Below the pieces are notes generated by a model, which did no database searches, was not told the DNA's origin, and saw only the letters and a list, made by a program, of their open reading frames with translations. The translations under genes were made by a program, and so were the position numbers. DNA of 64,000 bases from Sarcocystis neurona (lineage: Eukaryota > Apicomplexa > Conoidasida > Eucoccidiorida > Sarcocystidae), in contig KL647302.1 in the NCBI GenBank assembly GCA_000727475.1, forward strand, positions 2,767,877 to 2,831,876. The letters run 5' to 3'. Positions 33,526 to 43,854 of this stretch are shown here, one piece after another. Every line of letters begins with the position of its first letter. Position 1 is the stretch's first letter.

Positions 33526-34539
33526 AAGCAGGTCCTGCCTGAAATATGCAAATGACGTGCTTTACTTCTTACTACTATTCCTTCGCACCACGTGTCGCTG
33601 CCTCATCAAAGTTTGCATGTGTGTGAACACGTACACACGCGTGTGCTGCAGCAAACAATGTTTACGCGGCTGGTGCGTACAAATAACCGTTGCAAGAATA
33701 TCGATTTGCCGATCTAGCAACGTCAATGTTTCCCTGGTTAGAACTCAAAACTTCAGCAGCAGCCTCATTCGCGCCGGTTAGCGCCTCAGAGTGGTTTTAG
33801 ACTACTCTTTGCTTACGAAAATTAACAAGAGCACGTCCCCCTTGTTGTTCGGTTGGTGCTGCACGTGGCGTAAGCAGTGTGGTTGCTGTAACCGTGGTTA
33901 CTACGATTCTGCTGCTGCGGTGGTGGAGTACGCACCCGCACCCTGACAGTTTTACGTGACACACAGGCGCTGCTGTTTAATAGGAGCACGTGCGAGGCGA
34001 ACAGCCGTGCTACTGCACGCAAACTCCCGCCATTTCATCGCGAGGTTGCTTCCTTTTGTACAACGTGTTGCTCCTGGTATTCAACCAAGTATGAAATATA
34101 CCCAGCTGTTGTAAGTTCGTGGATGCGACACCAGAGACTGAGAGCAAGTATCAGTGCGTAGCTGCTTAGACGGGGGAGCTGCTGCAGCTGGTGCTTGACG
34201 GAACGTAGCGGATGAGCTGCTACTGCTGTCGATTCTGCAAGGAAAACGGTGCTGCACTGTCTGCTGCTGATCGCGATGGTCGCCAGGAAGGAGCATGTTG
34301 GAGGTGCTGCTGTCATGGAGCAGGTGCTGTGGTGGATGAAAACGCACTGCAGTAGCTGCTGCAGTTGCCGCAAGGCAGAACGCCCTGCAGCAGCTTTAGA
34401 TGTTGTGAGGACGGCAGGCGGCACGTGCTGCTCTCGCGAGCCACCATAGAACGGTGCTCCTGCTGTGATGGAGGAGGCGCTGTGTGTCTGCAGGAGCTGC
34501 AGTTCTCTGCGGTCTTCTTCTTCTCGCTGCTGCTGGGAG
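33526..34539. other. Spacer without a supported gene
   Basis: This is mixed A/T- and CTG/CAG-containing sequence. Short open frames in 33822-34450 on both strands come largely from CTG/CAG triplets. An upstream exon of the following gene may lie in 34365-34520, but I cannot place it. Confidence 0.35.
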
Positions 34540-35688
34540 ATTCAACTGAACCAGACGTTTATCCCTCGTGGTGCTAAGGGTGTGATGAACTGGCTTCCTC
34601 TGCTGTATTTTCGCGGCGGCTGTGTTCGCGTTGTTCCCCAGTGTGCGTTCTTTTCTTCTGTGTGGTGCTGAAGGAGCACGTGTAGCTTATTACAGAACTG
34701 TCACTCAGTTTGCATGCCATGCCATCCTGGAGATGGCAGGTCTATGTGTCACTTGGGCAGTTGCCAGTTCTCACCCTCTCCGCCGTCCAGAGACTCCACA
34801 TCAAGGGCATTTCAAATTGCTCGTCTCCTTATTGTGTTCGAAGCGGCACCTGCCGTTTGCGGGGACCTAGTGCACGGCTGGACATACACGGAGGGTACAC
34901 ACCTACTCATTGCTGAAAATGACAGTGCTGCTGCGAGTTTTTATTTAGATGAAACATATCACAAGCCGAGCTGTGGGGAATCCATGGAACGAACGTTCTT
35001 TTTCGTGGACTGCAGCTGCGGTGACACGCACACACACGAATGCAGAGGCTGCATCTCGTACTACGGTGCACATATGACGCGCGGCTGTGGATGGGGAACA
35101 CTAGCACTGATGCGTGTGTCCATTTGCATCGACCGGCACATCACATTGGAGATTATTTACTTCTAGAGAGTCTGTCACACTCGTGCGCGTCCGCGAATCC
35201 AGGACGACTTGTCCAAAGTTGCTTGGACGCGCTTAGTTTATCCGACTCCATGAGAAAGTCTTATGAGCAGCTGTTTGAATGCATTACCGAGGAGATAGGG
35301 GCGCCCGGCGGCCGATCACGTAAGTCGTACTTGCGACCTGCTGCCGTGGGGACGGCAACTCAAAATACTCTCTTGATGCTAATTTCTGCAACAGTCGTTG
35401 TGTCCCCCGTCTAACTCCTCCTTCCTTCGCCCCTGCACACATTATACCAGTCACACGCTTCTATTTTTGCTACCCACGTACGAACTGGCAGCGAAAAGAG
35501 TCACTTTCGCATCAGTTCATACGCAACTGTGTACACTTGAGGGCTGGAGGTCCACGGAGACATGTGTTTGCTCGAGTATCTACGACGTAAAACGCGGATG
35601 CAGCACGGAGAGAAGCACAGTGCGTTTTCGGATGCTTTTACGCTGTTTTACAGGGTTACAAATGCGAGATCTGCACGCGCTTACATAG
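34540..35688 (+). CDS. Four-exon 3' part of a gene of unknown function, Cys-containing
   Basis: Exons are about 34540-34640 (IQLNQTFIPRGAKGVMNW, LLYFRGGCVRVVPQ), 34740-35065 (AFQIARLLIVFEAAPAVCG, GWTYTEGTHLLIAEND), 35167-35319 (LVQSCLDALSLSDSMRKSY, LFECITEEIGAPGGRS) and 35492-35688 (KRVTFASVHTQLCTLEGW, ending QMRDLHALT and stop). Junction phases are 2, 1 and 1 and all agree; the second donor is TACG|GTGCAC and the third is the near-perfect CAC|GTAAGT. The 34740 exon carries a Cys-rich patch DCSCGDTHTHECRGC that could bind metal. The product is otherwise a soluble-looking mixed alpha/beta protein. The 5' end is not identified. No family recognised. Confidence 0.65.
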
Positions 35689-36103
35689 CGGTTTCTGGCA
35701 GTCTACGCCTGGGGATGTAATACGCATGAACTATGTACAGAGATCAGTTTTTGGACTTACTGATGACGAAATTGGTATTCTTTAGCGTATACCCGGTAAC
35801 TCTGCAGCGCAGAGCATGTCTGCGCAGCAATCGCGTATTCAACGGCCTCTCTGTAGTAGTGTATCGTTTTGTCGTGAAATGCTGTTGTCACCACCACGGT
35901 GCTTTGTCCTGTGTATGGGCACACACCACGTTTGCATCCTTAGAAGGAGCGTGAAGAAAAACTCCATTTTTCAGTTTTCGAAGAGCTTAGGTTCCCCTGC
36001 ACCACTCCTTTGCTACTTTTCAAAGTGAACCTCCGCTTCCTAGTATATCTTCTTCGCAAAAAGTGCGAAAATTCACGATGCTGCAGTAAGACTTTGTTCA
36101 AGT

Positions 36104-36475
36104 CTATGTGGTTCCAATGATTCTCCTAGCACTTCGACCAAAATACGTAGTTCTTTCAGCATCTCGTTTCGTCGTTGTTGAGATCTCCGGTTGTGGAGAT
36201 CTCCGGTAGTTCGGCTCGTCTTCGCCTCGAGTGCGCCAGTCTCTCGACTCTTGCCATTTCACCGTTTTTCGTAGGTCGCGTACCGTCTGCGCCTTGTTCA
36301 TTTGTACGAACAGCTCGTCTAGCGAATGTGCGCTCCACAGATGTTTGCCCCATCTTATACTAATAAGATGCCATGTCAGCCTTCGATGCATCCCCTGTTT
36401 CACCGACTCCCCACAAGTGAATGAAGTTGGCACTTCATCAAAACACTGCTGATTCGAAACTTCCATTTCGTTCAA
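36104..36475 (-). CDS. Terminal minus-strand exon of unknown function
   Basis: The minus frame reads EMEVSNQQCFDEVPTSFTCG, then KQGMHRRLTWHLISIRWGKH and SLDELFVQMNKAQTVRDLRK, to a stop at 36104. It is rich in charged residues and not repeat-driven. A second minus frame starting at an ATG near 36353 (MGQTSVERTFARRAVR) is also open to 36156 and cannot be excluded. A 15-bp duplication (unit GAGATCTCCGG core, 36180-36209) lies within both frames. No domain recognised. Confidence 0.4.
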   Translation of the reverse strand: MNEMEVSNQQCFDEVPTSFTCGESVKQGMHRRLTWHLISIRWGKHLWSAHSLDELFVQMNKAQTVRDLRKTVKWQESRDWRTRGEDEPNYRRSPQPEISTTTKRDAERTTYFGRSARRIIGTT

Positions 36476-36995
36476 AGATCGAGATCCGTTTGTCTTAGAC
36501 CGTCGGCATACTTACCTTGCACGAACCCTATCGTATGTTAGGTCACACCGATTCCAGGTGCATGTCGCTGTGATAGGGTTTCAAGCCTCCTAGAGAAACT
36601 TCCTACTTGAGCTGAAAGCTCTGCGCCTGCGTGCGCCTGCACACGTTATCGTTTACAGTTCTGAAGGGCTTCAGAACCTCAGACGATGATGCTTTGCGGC
36701 GCACTTTAACTGCACATGTGCGCCGGCGAAGCGGCAAACGCTGCCTTCGCATTCAGGTACACCGGCTCCCCGTGCTATTCGCAGGCTCCTCCATTGTACA
36801 ACTCCAATACATACGAATGTGAAAACTCGAACAAGAATGAAGTTAAGCATATGTTCCACCTCATCCTGCCTTCACCCCCTGCGCTGCTAGCAGCCCAGTT
36901 GCTTGCTCTCTCGCAGGAAAAGGGGGGCCAGTGTCTCAGAGGCGGTGGCCAACCACAAGGATGTACGTTTTTGCGTCTCCTTATTCGAGGCAACA

Positions 36996-37105
36996 CAAGC
37001 CTTTCCGCAGGTAAACATTCACTTTCGATAACCAGCCACAAGGCGGTGTTTTTCTGGGCTTCCTCTCTCGATATAGCACAAGCCTTTTTCGAGGTAAACA
37101 TTCAC
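36996..37105 (+). repeat. Duplicated exon end plus splice donor
   Basis: The sequence ACAAGCCTTT..(C/G)AG followed by GTAAACATTCAC occurs at about 36996-37022 and again at 37079-37105, 83 bp apart. In one frame the two preceding segments are parallel (VSLFEATQAFPQ and ASSLDIAQAFFE), so a short exon 3' end with its donor appears duplicated in tandem. The host gene is not resolved; an open plus frame covers 36716-37228. Confidence 0.5.
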
Positions 37106-37559
37106 GTCCACCACTCTCAGATGAAGTTTTTGGACGCACACAGGCACAGCCTTTTCAACAACGTCGAAGGCCAAGGAGGTGGTTTCGACTGCAGACGTAG
37201 AATTCTATCAGGCTTAACTAAGCGGTAAAAGCCTCCTCGGTCTCTGTACGTGGTGACACCGTCAAGCGTCTTTCCGGAGTGTTGAATAGTTTCTTCTATC
37301 CGGCTGCTGCGCAAATAAGGCATGATGTTTCGAGGGAAACTTTGACAGAACGCGCTTCAGTGCAGCGCTCCAAATAGGCAACTGGTACACCCTTCTCCGT
37401 CTCCCCAACAGAAGCTGACAGTCGCTGTGACCGCTTTGGCGGAAGAAACAGACTAATCACCACGAGGCACGATTCGTTCCGTCGCATTCTTTGTTGCGCA
37501 GTTGTGTAACATCGAATGATCCAAATCTCTGGCACCTATCTTCCCCCGAGTGGTGAACC

Positions 37560-37645
37560 TGGTTCAAATGGCGTGTATGTGGATCTATGTTAATTTTATA
37601 TATGAACACATGTATGTATATACATGTTTTTTAAGCTGAGTACAC
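37560..37645. repeat. AT/TG-rich low-complexity patch
   Basis: TATATG/ATGTAT-type sequence between two minus-strand coding candidates. It is non-coding. Confidence 0.6.
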
Positions 37646-37897
37646 ATACGTGCATATACTCAAATTTTCTCCACACTTCGCACTTCTTCTTCTCAGGAAG
37701 GGACGGCTGGCATCGTGTCTTCTCACCTTATTCCTCTGCACATTAACTGGCATTGCAGATAAGTGCTGCAGTGTAAAAAGCCATCTCTGCCTTTTTAGTG
37801 TGCATCCGCTTTTATTCTTAGCCCTTCAGCCCAAACAATTCACTTCCGCTATCGCTGGTTCAGGAAAATGAACAGGTGTGTTACGTACAATTCAATT

Positions 37898-38098
37898 CTA
37901 TTTTCCTGCGACGTTAAGGGACTTAATCTTCATTGCTAGCCTATTTCGTCTTGTGCTGTGCTTTACTCGGGGTACACGCGCGAGCACCTTTTTAGCACGT
38001 TTCACTACAGCTTCCAAAGAAACAACGGTCTCTGTTATGCCTACATCTACCGAAATTTCTTGCTTTTCCTGCTCGGAGCTCTTCACACGCGTTGCCAT
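37898..38098 (-). CDS. 66-residue basic protein
   Basis: A complete small frame on the minus strand runs from ATG at 38098 to TAG at 37898. It starts MATRVKSSEQEKQEISVDV, continues TETVVSLEAVVKRAKKVL and ends RLAMKIKSLNVAGK. It is strongly Lys/Arg-rich with a predicted short strand (EISVDVGI) and an amphipathic helix (VSLEAVVKRAKKVLARV). It is not low complexity and has a plausible start. It could be a complete small nucleic-acid-binding or ribosome-associated protein, or the last exon of a longer gene; the family is not recognised. The neighbouring sequence is A/T-rich and non-coding. Confidence 0.55.
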   Translation of the reverse strand: MATRVKSSEQEKQEISVDVGITETVVSLEAVVKRAKKVLARVPRVKHSTRRNRLAMKIKSLNVAGK

Positions 38099-38159
38099 GC
38101 AGTCGGGATCCCTGAGTTTTGCGCTGTCTGCGCGAGTCGAGCCGCTTGCGTGATTTGAT

Positions 38160-39050
38160 AAAGCTGTAGTTGTTGCTATGTGCTACTGTTAGTCTGGAAG
38201 CAGGGACCGTACACATATATATACCAATACATATATGTGTATGTATGCACGTATATGTTTGTATAGCTCTACGTATCTCGTTGTGGACGTACTCGTTTAT
38301 ATATACCACCGATGTTTGCAAGAAATCCAGGCAATGCAAATTAAGATCCGCGTTAAGATTAAATCGAATAGCAACCAGGTATTTATGTGCTAGTAGAGTA
38401 CCCGTGTGCAGGTGTCCAGGGAGAGTAATTGGCGCTGTCGGCTTTATCGCGGGTCTCTTCAGACACGTACTTTCACGTACATGCGAGCAGCCTGCACCAT
38501 TCTTTCCTTCCTAGGGTGTGCCCTTGACAAGTACATGCGTATGCGTTAGCGTGTTCCGTTCACGCCCCGCGATCAGCCACATACCCGATAGTCTGTTATG
38601 TTCGTAGGCATTTGTGCAGACACGTGGAAACAAAACTCACCCGGGGATTTGCGAGGAATTCCAGAGAACAGAAAGTTGTTGTTAATGTATGCAGCATATT
38701 TATAACTGTTTCTGAGTGACACGTGTGCAGTGGACCTCTAGCTGTTGGCTGTGAGTACGAGTGTTCCTGTGTAACGCTCCACGTTTGTGTGAGGAGATTC
38801 GCAGTAAATTTATGGGCCGTGTGGGTCCATCGTGTCAAACGGACACACACCCGTGCTTTCCAGATATATATAGGATTGAGCGGATACTCTCATAAAGCGC
38901 TTGGACCCCCAAAACGTAAGCTAAATGCTGGGCAACGATAATGCAGTGACTGCTCAATTCGCCGTACATGTCTGCAGCCCCGGAGCGTTCGACTGCGGAG
39001 TGTACACGTATATATGTATAACTACTCATACGTTTGTAAAGATTTCTCTA
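38160..39050. other. Mostly non-coding stretch with TG/TA patches
   Basis: TA/TG-rich patches occur at 38210-38310 and 39000-39030. A possible plus exon at about 38925-39000 reads LGNDNAVTAQFAVHVCSPG but has no good splice sites on both sides. Confidence 0.35.
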
Positions 39051-39059
39051 TACGAAGAT

Positions 39060-39412
39060 ATTCAACTTTTGGCTACACAAGTCCCATTCACGCACATGTG
39101 CACACAGCTACAGCCGAGCCGTGAGCGCTCCGTGCGGTTCACTGATACGAGAGTACATCGTCCCCTATAACATTGGAGGGTCCGCGTCATGTCTTAACGC
39201 GAATACTTCGTTCTCTTGAGACCTACTACAGGCATTTGGTTGTGATGGCGTTGCTCTGTGGTGTTAAAGCTGTTGCAGGAATGGTGCTCAGTGCTACAAG
39301 ATTCCCGTCCTTATGCGCCTTGGCACGAGGGAAGCGATCCCTCCTTTCCGAGGAGATGTACAGACGCGCGTTCGTGTTCCTACTTGGGGCTTATTCCCTT
39401 TTTCTCTCATAG
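39060..39412 (+). CDS. Coding-like exon region, frame unsettled
   Basis: Two overlapping plus frames look like protein. One covers about 39060-39225 (FNFWLHKSHSRTCAHSYS, then REYIVPYNIGGSASCLNA, then stop). The other covers about 39150-39412 (RILRSLETYYRHLVVMALLC, then RGKRSLLSEEMYRRAFVF, ending LLGAYSLFLS and stop). The second contains a hydrophobic segment and a basic loop. They probably represent two exons with a short intron between, but I cannot fix the boundaries. No domain assigned. Confidence 0.4.
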
Positions 39413-39436
39413 TTTCAAGCAGCAGCCTTTCCTCAG

Positions 39437-39512
39437 GTGCGGATTCTGCCGCGAACCCGTGTTTTGCTGGTCTGTTCGAGTCGCTTCCGGGCTACTACCG
39501 CTGCCACTGCAG
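39437..39512 (+). CDS. Short exon with an EGF-like signature
   Basis: After acceptor TTTCCTCAG the frame reads NPCFAGLFESLPGYYRCHC and then a weak donor CAG|GTCGCC in phase 2. The ending PGYYRCHC matches the conserved C-terminal part of EGF-like modules (G-x-Y-x-C-x-C). EGF modules in coccidia are typical of micronemal and other secreted adhesins. It lies upstream of the Cys-rich exons at 41.3-42.9 kb on the same strand and may belong to the same gene, which is inference. Confidence 0.35.
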
Positions 39513-40229
39513 GTCGCCGCCGGTGATATCATCTTGGCGTTGGTGTCGACGACTCTCTGTTAGTACGTAATGCAAGAGTGTAAGGCATGGATAGCAGCTG
39601 ATCCCCTGCGGGTGGTGGTGCTCGACATCTGGAGAAGGACACGAACCGTGGAGTGGCCGTTCTGCAGATCTCCCCATCGCTGCTGTGCCTGCATCCGCTC
39701 CTCCCTCAGAACGTAGTTTAGTGAATCGCTTTTCGCGTGGAAGAGAAGAGTCGGACGGCTCTTCTCGCTCGGTGCTGGCTCTCTGTCAGCGGCGGCGGCG
39801 GCAACGGCGGCACTGCAACAGGTGCAGAAGTAGTCAACCGCCACGTTAACAACGGAGCGGCAACGATGGGCCTGCAAGGACCGCTGAAACCTCACCGGCA
39901 GCAGGAAAAGCTCGCGTTTCCTCGCAGACAGGAGAACTTCTCCTCACACCGGCGGGCCTTCAAGTGTGGTAGCGAACTGCAACCACTACTATCCCGACGG
40001 TGCGGCCGGCTGTGACACAGAGTTTCAGACACGGGACAACTCTTCTTCCAGGCGCAGCGGCGGTGGCGTACGTGCAGAAGAAGGTCGTTCTTTTTATCGA
40101 AACTCTGCCGCTCCTCAGTTTTTCGCGCATCTTCTGCTGTCGCAAAGTGCGACTGGGGGCTGGTCCCTCTCTGAATGCAGCTCAGCGGAAGCTTTTTCGT
40201 CTGCAAAGCAGAAGCTGCTTCTCAACTTC

Positions 40230-40320
40230 CACGAGGACTTCCGGCCAGCCGCGCGCGCGCGCTCGCTCACTCCCAGCCACAGCACCCCCTCCCCGCGCGC
40301 GCGGGCCGAGATCCACGACT
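40230..40320. repeat. GC/CG dinucleotide-rich patch
   Basis: Two short (GC)n runs flank a C/A-rich stretch. This marks the start of the GC-rich, CAG-rich segment that continues to about 57 kb. Confidence 0.7.
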
Positions 40321-41099
40321 ACTACTACGGTCGAGAAAAACACCGGCCATTCTTCTGCCTTTCCTTTTTTTTCTCTCTCGCTCTCTGTGTATCTCCAACA
40401 AGTAGCTGTCCTGTATTTCAGCGCAGCCGCGGTACCCAACCCACTCGCTGAGCGTAGTATATGCCCGTAGGAGCGCATAGCCGTAGAGAGGACTGCAGCC
40501 AGTGAGTGCGTGCGTCTTTCTTCTTCCTCTCCTGCGGCGCGTGGCACGGCAGCAGCACTCTTGTAGCAGGAAATGAACTCAGCCGGTAGCCCACGTTCGC
40601 GGCGAAGTCCGGGATTTACGCAGGAGCGCGCATGGTGCTTTCTCGTTTTCCCACCTGTTTCTGCTCCGTTTCTCGTCACTCTTCGCAGGCGCGGCGCCAA
40701 ATGCGCATGGGCTGGGCGGCGTAGTAGGACTGACTGACTGCCTTCATCTCGTCTCCACGTTGCCTGGTCCCTCTCTGTTTCTCACGGTTTGTTTCTGCTT
40801 CTGGAGCGTGTGACTTCGCTGCGCCCCGCTGGCACCGGTCTCTGCCGTCTGGTGCCGCGCCGTTGAAAACGTCAGCAGCGGCGGCGACTCGTAGAGTAGT
40901 AACGGACGGGATTTTAGTGCCTGCAGCTGCGACGCGCTGCCGTTATACGGTGCTGTGGCTGCTGCTCTCATGCGCTGCTGCGCCGGTGGTTGCCAGCGGA
41001 GCTGCTGCTCCTCGTGCGCAGCTTTTTAGGGAAGTGTGAAGCACTCAAGCAACGGCGTACGCTTCTCCTTTTCTCACCTCTTCTCTGTACTTTCCTGGC

Positions 41100-42866
41100 C
41101 TCGTTCCGCGTCTCTCTCCTGGGGCCACTGCGACGACGGCGGCGAACCCTGCCATTTCACAGCAGCCACAGCAGTTTCAACACCAACAGAAGCCGCCTCC
41201 TCTGCGCAGAGGAAGCAGCAGCAGAAGAAGCACCAGCAGCAGCAGCGCACAGAGACAGCAGTCGCCGCGGGGGCAGTGGATGCAGTGCGTTGATGAGCAG
41301 CACGTGTGCATAAAACTGCGAGTGCTGTTTCTGCGGAACGGCAAGTGTTCCCGGGGCTACTTTTTGTCACAGGGGCTGAATTGGGAAGTCGCCGGTCGAC
41401 CGACTCACCGCTGCTGCGCTGCCCGCGGGTGACGTAGGTATGTAGTCTTTTGCTCTTCTCTTCTTTTCCTTCTTGAGCGACTGCGGGAGCGAATTGCGCT
41501 TCTGGGAGTGGCCCGCGGTCTAGCGCCGCAGTTTTTGCAGCATGCTGCGTCCCAGCACAGGCTCTCCCGCGGGACGAAGCAGCTGCACCAGAGTGTGCTG
41601 CAGTTTTAAACGCCGGCGCACGCGTGTGAGAGGAAGATGAAAACAGCAGCCGCAGCAGCACCCAACGTGACACTCGGAGCCGTACATTCGTCGCAAGAAA
41701 GGGGCGGGTCGGCAGTGGCAGGAGAGGATTCTCGCGTCCGCCCTCGTGTGACGACGCATCTTCCACCTGCTGCAGAGCGACACAAAGAGGTGGTGCAGCA
41801 GGAACCGTACAACATGCGCAGCTCCCGCAGCAGAAACGAGTCACAGTTTTATCGCAGCAGATGCCCGCAGCGAGCAGCAGGAGGAAGAGCGCCTCTGCAG
41901 CAGCAGCGGCGTTCCTGCAGCGGGCTGTGCGTGGTGGGGCGTGCTGCTGAGTTCTGCTGGTTCTCGCACGGCTTGCCGCTGCTGTGACGCATGCGTGCGC
42001 GTGCCGACACACGCTGCAGGAAAGCGTCGACTCTCTTCTTCTTGCCTGTTGGTCTCTCTTCTTCTGTCTGTCTTTTCTTCACAGCAGCAGCTCGCAGCGG
42101 GGGCACCCGCCAGTGATAGCAGAGGGAAGTGCATCGGACGCAGTGCGTTAGCAGCAGCACCAGCAGCATCTCACGGGCGCACGGGCGGGGTGTGTCTGAC
42201 CGAGCCGGCACACTGCGCTGCGGAGCTTCTTCGTGTGAGAGGCGAGCCGCTGCAGGGAGCGCTGTGGCCTGGCACTTGCTGCCGAAGTCTGCCGCAGCAC
42301 CGCCCCCGAGACGTCTGTGTGCGGCGATTTGTAGGAGCACCAGCAGTGAGAGGGCCAGGAAGCCGCAGCGCAGTCTCTTGAGGACAGCAGCAAGGACGAG
42401 CCCGCCCGCAGCAGCAGGCGAAAGGAAAGATGACTCACAGAAAGGCGCGCGAAGCGCTGCAGCACAGCCCCGACCAAAGAACAGGAACAGCAGGCTGCGC
42501 GTCTCCTACTTGCTGTTGCTGCTGTCTGTTTTCCCCTTCGGTCCCTGTTGCCCGTTTTAGCTGCCGCTGCTCGACTCGCTGAAGCGCGCTTCCTCGGCCT
42601 TCTCTGTGTGGCGCGGGCGCAACAGAAGATGCAGAGGCGTGGAGAGAGTCGTACGCGGATTCGCGGAGGACACGACGTCTGATAAACGTCGTTGCTGCGC
42701 CCAGCCGGCAGCAGCTGCTCTTCCCTTGGCAACGCTGGTCTCTTTAAAAGGTCGCTCGAAACTTGTGCCGGCAGCAGCGCTGCACGCAGTTCTTCTCTCT
42801 CGCACGCCTTCCTACGTAGACCCCCACGAAGTTATTTGTGACGCGTCTTCGCCCGTTTCTGCCTGA
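41100..42866 (+). CDS. 3' part of a gene for a Cys-rich, probably secreted protein
   Basis: One exon ends at 41428 (phase 2, donor CGG|GTGACG). It begins with Gln/Ser-rich sequence from about 41100 and contains QCVDEQHVCIKLRVLFLRNG, then KCSRGYFLSQGLN and PTHRCCAAR. Exon 42085-42330 follows the strong acceptor TCTTTTCTTCACAG and contains GVCLTEPAHCAAELLRVRG and LWPGTCCRSLPQH, then DVCVRRF. Exon 42561-42866 follows TTGCCCGTTTTAG, is in phase 0 with the previous exon, and reads LPLLDSLKRASSAFSVWRG, then SRTPSYVDPHEVICDASSP and stop TGA. Both Cys-rich exons share C-x6-C, then L-R-V, then a CC pair, so they look like repeated disulfide modules. An exon between 41428 and 42085 is required by phase. 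A secreted or surface role is inference from the cysteine pattern. Confidence 0.55.
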
Positions 42867-43854
42867 TTTGCTTGGCGAGATAGAAGCGCATGCGGGGGTG
42901 TCGAGGGTGTCGAGTAGAGAGATTTGCTGCGGCTGTTGTCTCCCCTGCGCGCAGAAGCCGATGAGCCCGTGATGATCTGCTGTCGCCGGGAAGGCAGAAC
43001 TCGTTGCAGCAGCAGCAGCAGCTTCTCGTCTCCGTTTTCCCCTGCTGCTGCTGCTGCCGGGGGAAGTCCCTGACGCGACTGGCAGTCTGCCGTCGCAGCT
43101 GCTGCTGCCTCCCGCCGCCTCGGCGCGCGCGCGCATATGCGGGACTGAATTTTTCGTCCGCCCCCCCGGCCCGCCTGCCTCTGTTGAATGCCGCTTTTCT
43201 TCGTCGCTGCACCGCGACTCTTCCCACACACGTCCACACCGGCCCCACTTCCCGCGCGGCCGCTCTCCTGCTGCTGGCTCCCAGGGACTTGCCTTGCGCG
43301 CATGCATGCGAGTTTCGGGCCTGCGGATGATGTGCGGGAAGTCCGCGGTGGCCGTCTGCTGAGGGGAATTTTCCAACTTGTTGTTCGGCCACTTTTTCGT
43401 GGCGACCGCCGCGGCACGCCCTCCGAGTCGTGTCTTCTTGCCTGCTGCACAGAGCCGCGGGAGAGAGCCGCTGCTTGACGACCTCCTTTTCCTGGCCTTT
43501 CCTCGCCGTCTCGCAGCAGGTGGACACGTGTCTCCGGTGCCCCCGCTGCCTCTGTCTCGCGGCCGGCTCGATTTTGGCGTTGCCAGTTTCTGGAAGTGTC
43601 TCGCGCGCTCTGGCGGCCCCCGTCGCGTCCGCGTCTCTAGCAGCAGCAGCAGCAGATTCCTGGCGTGCCGTGGCATGTCTCGTCCGGCTCTGTGAGGGGG
43701 TGGGGGACGGGCTGCTGCCGGCTGTTCGTCGCGGCTTTCCCGCGTCCCTCTTCTTCGGCTTCTTCGTCCGGCTGCCCGTCTCCCGTCTCCGGCTCTCTCC
43801 CCGACCGCCGAGTGTGGGGGGGGGAGTCCAGGCGCGCGCGCGCCGTCTCTGTCG
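42867..43854. other. GC-rich intergenic region and 5' leader of the giant gene
   Basis: This is GC- and CTG-rich sequence without a supported exon. Every frame is open for long stretches on both strands because CTG/CAG triplets and high GC exclude stops, so length alone means nothing here. C/T-rich stretches at about 43170-43260 and 43740-43820 could be promoter or leader sequence for the gene starting at 43855. Confidence 0.4.
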
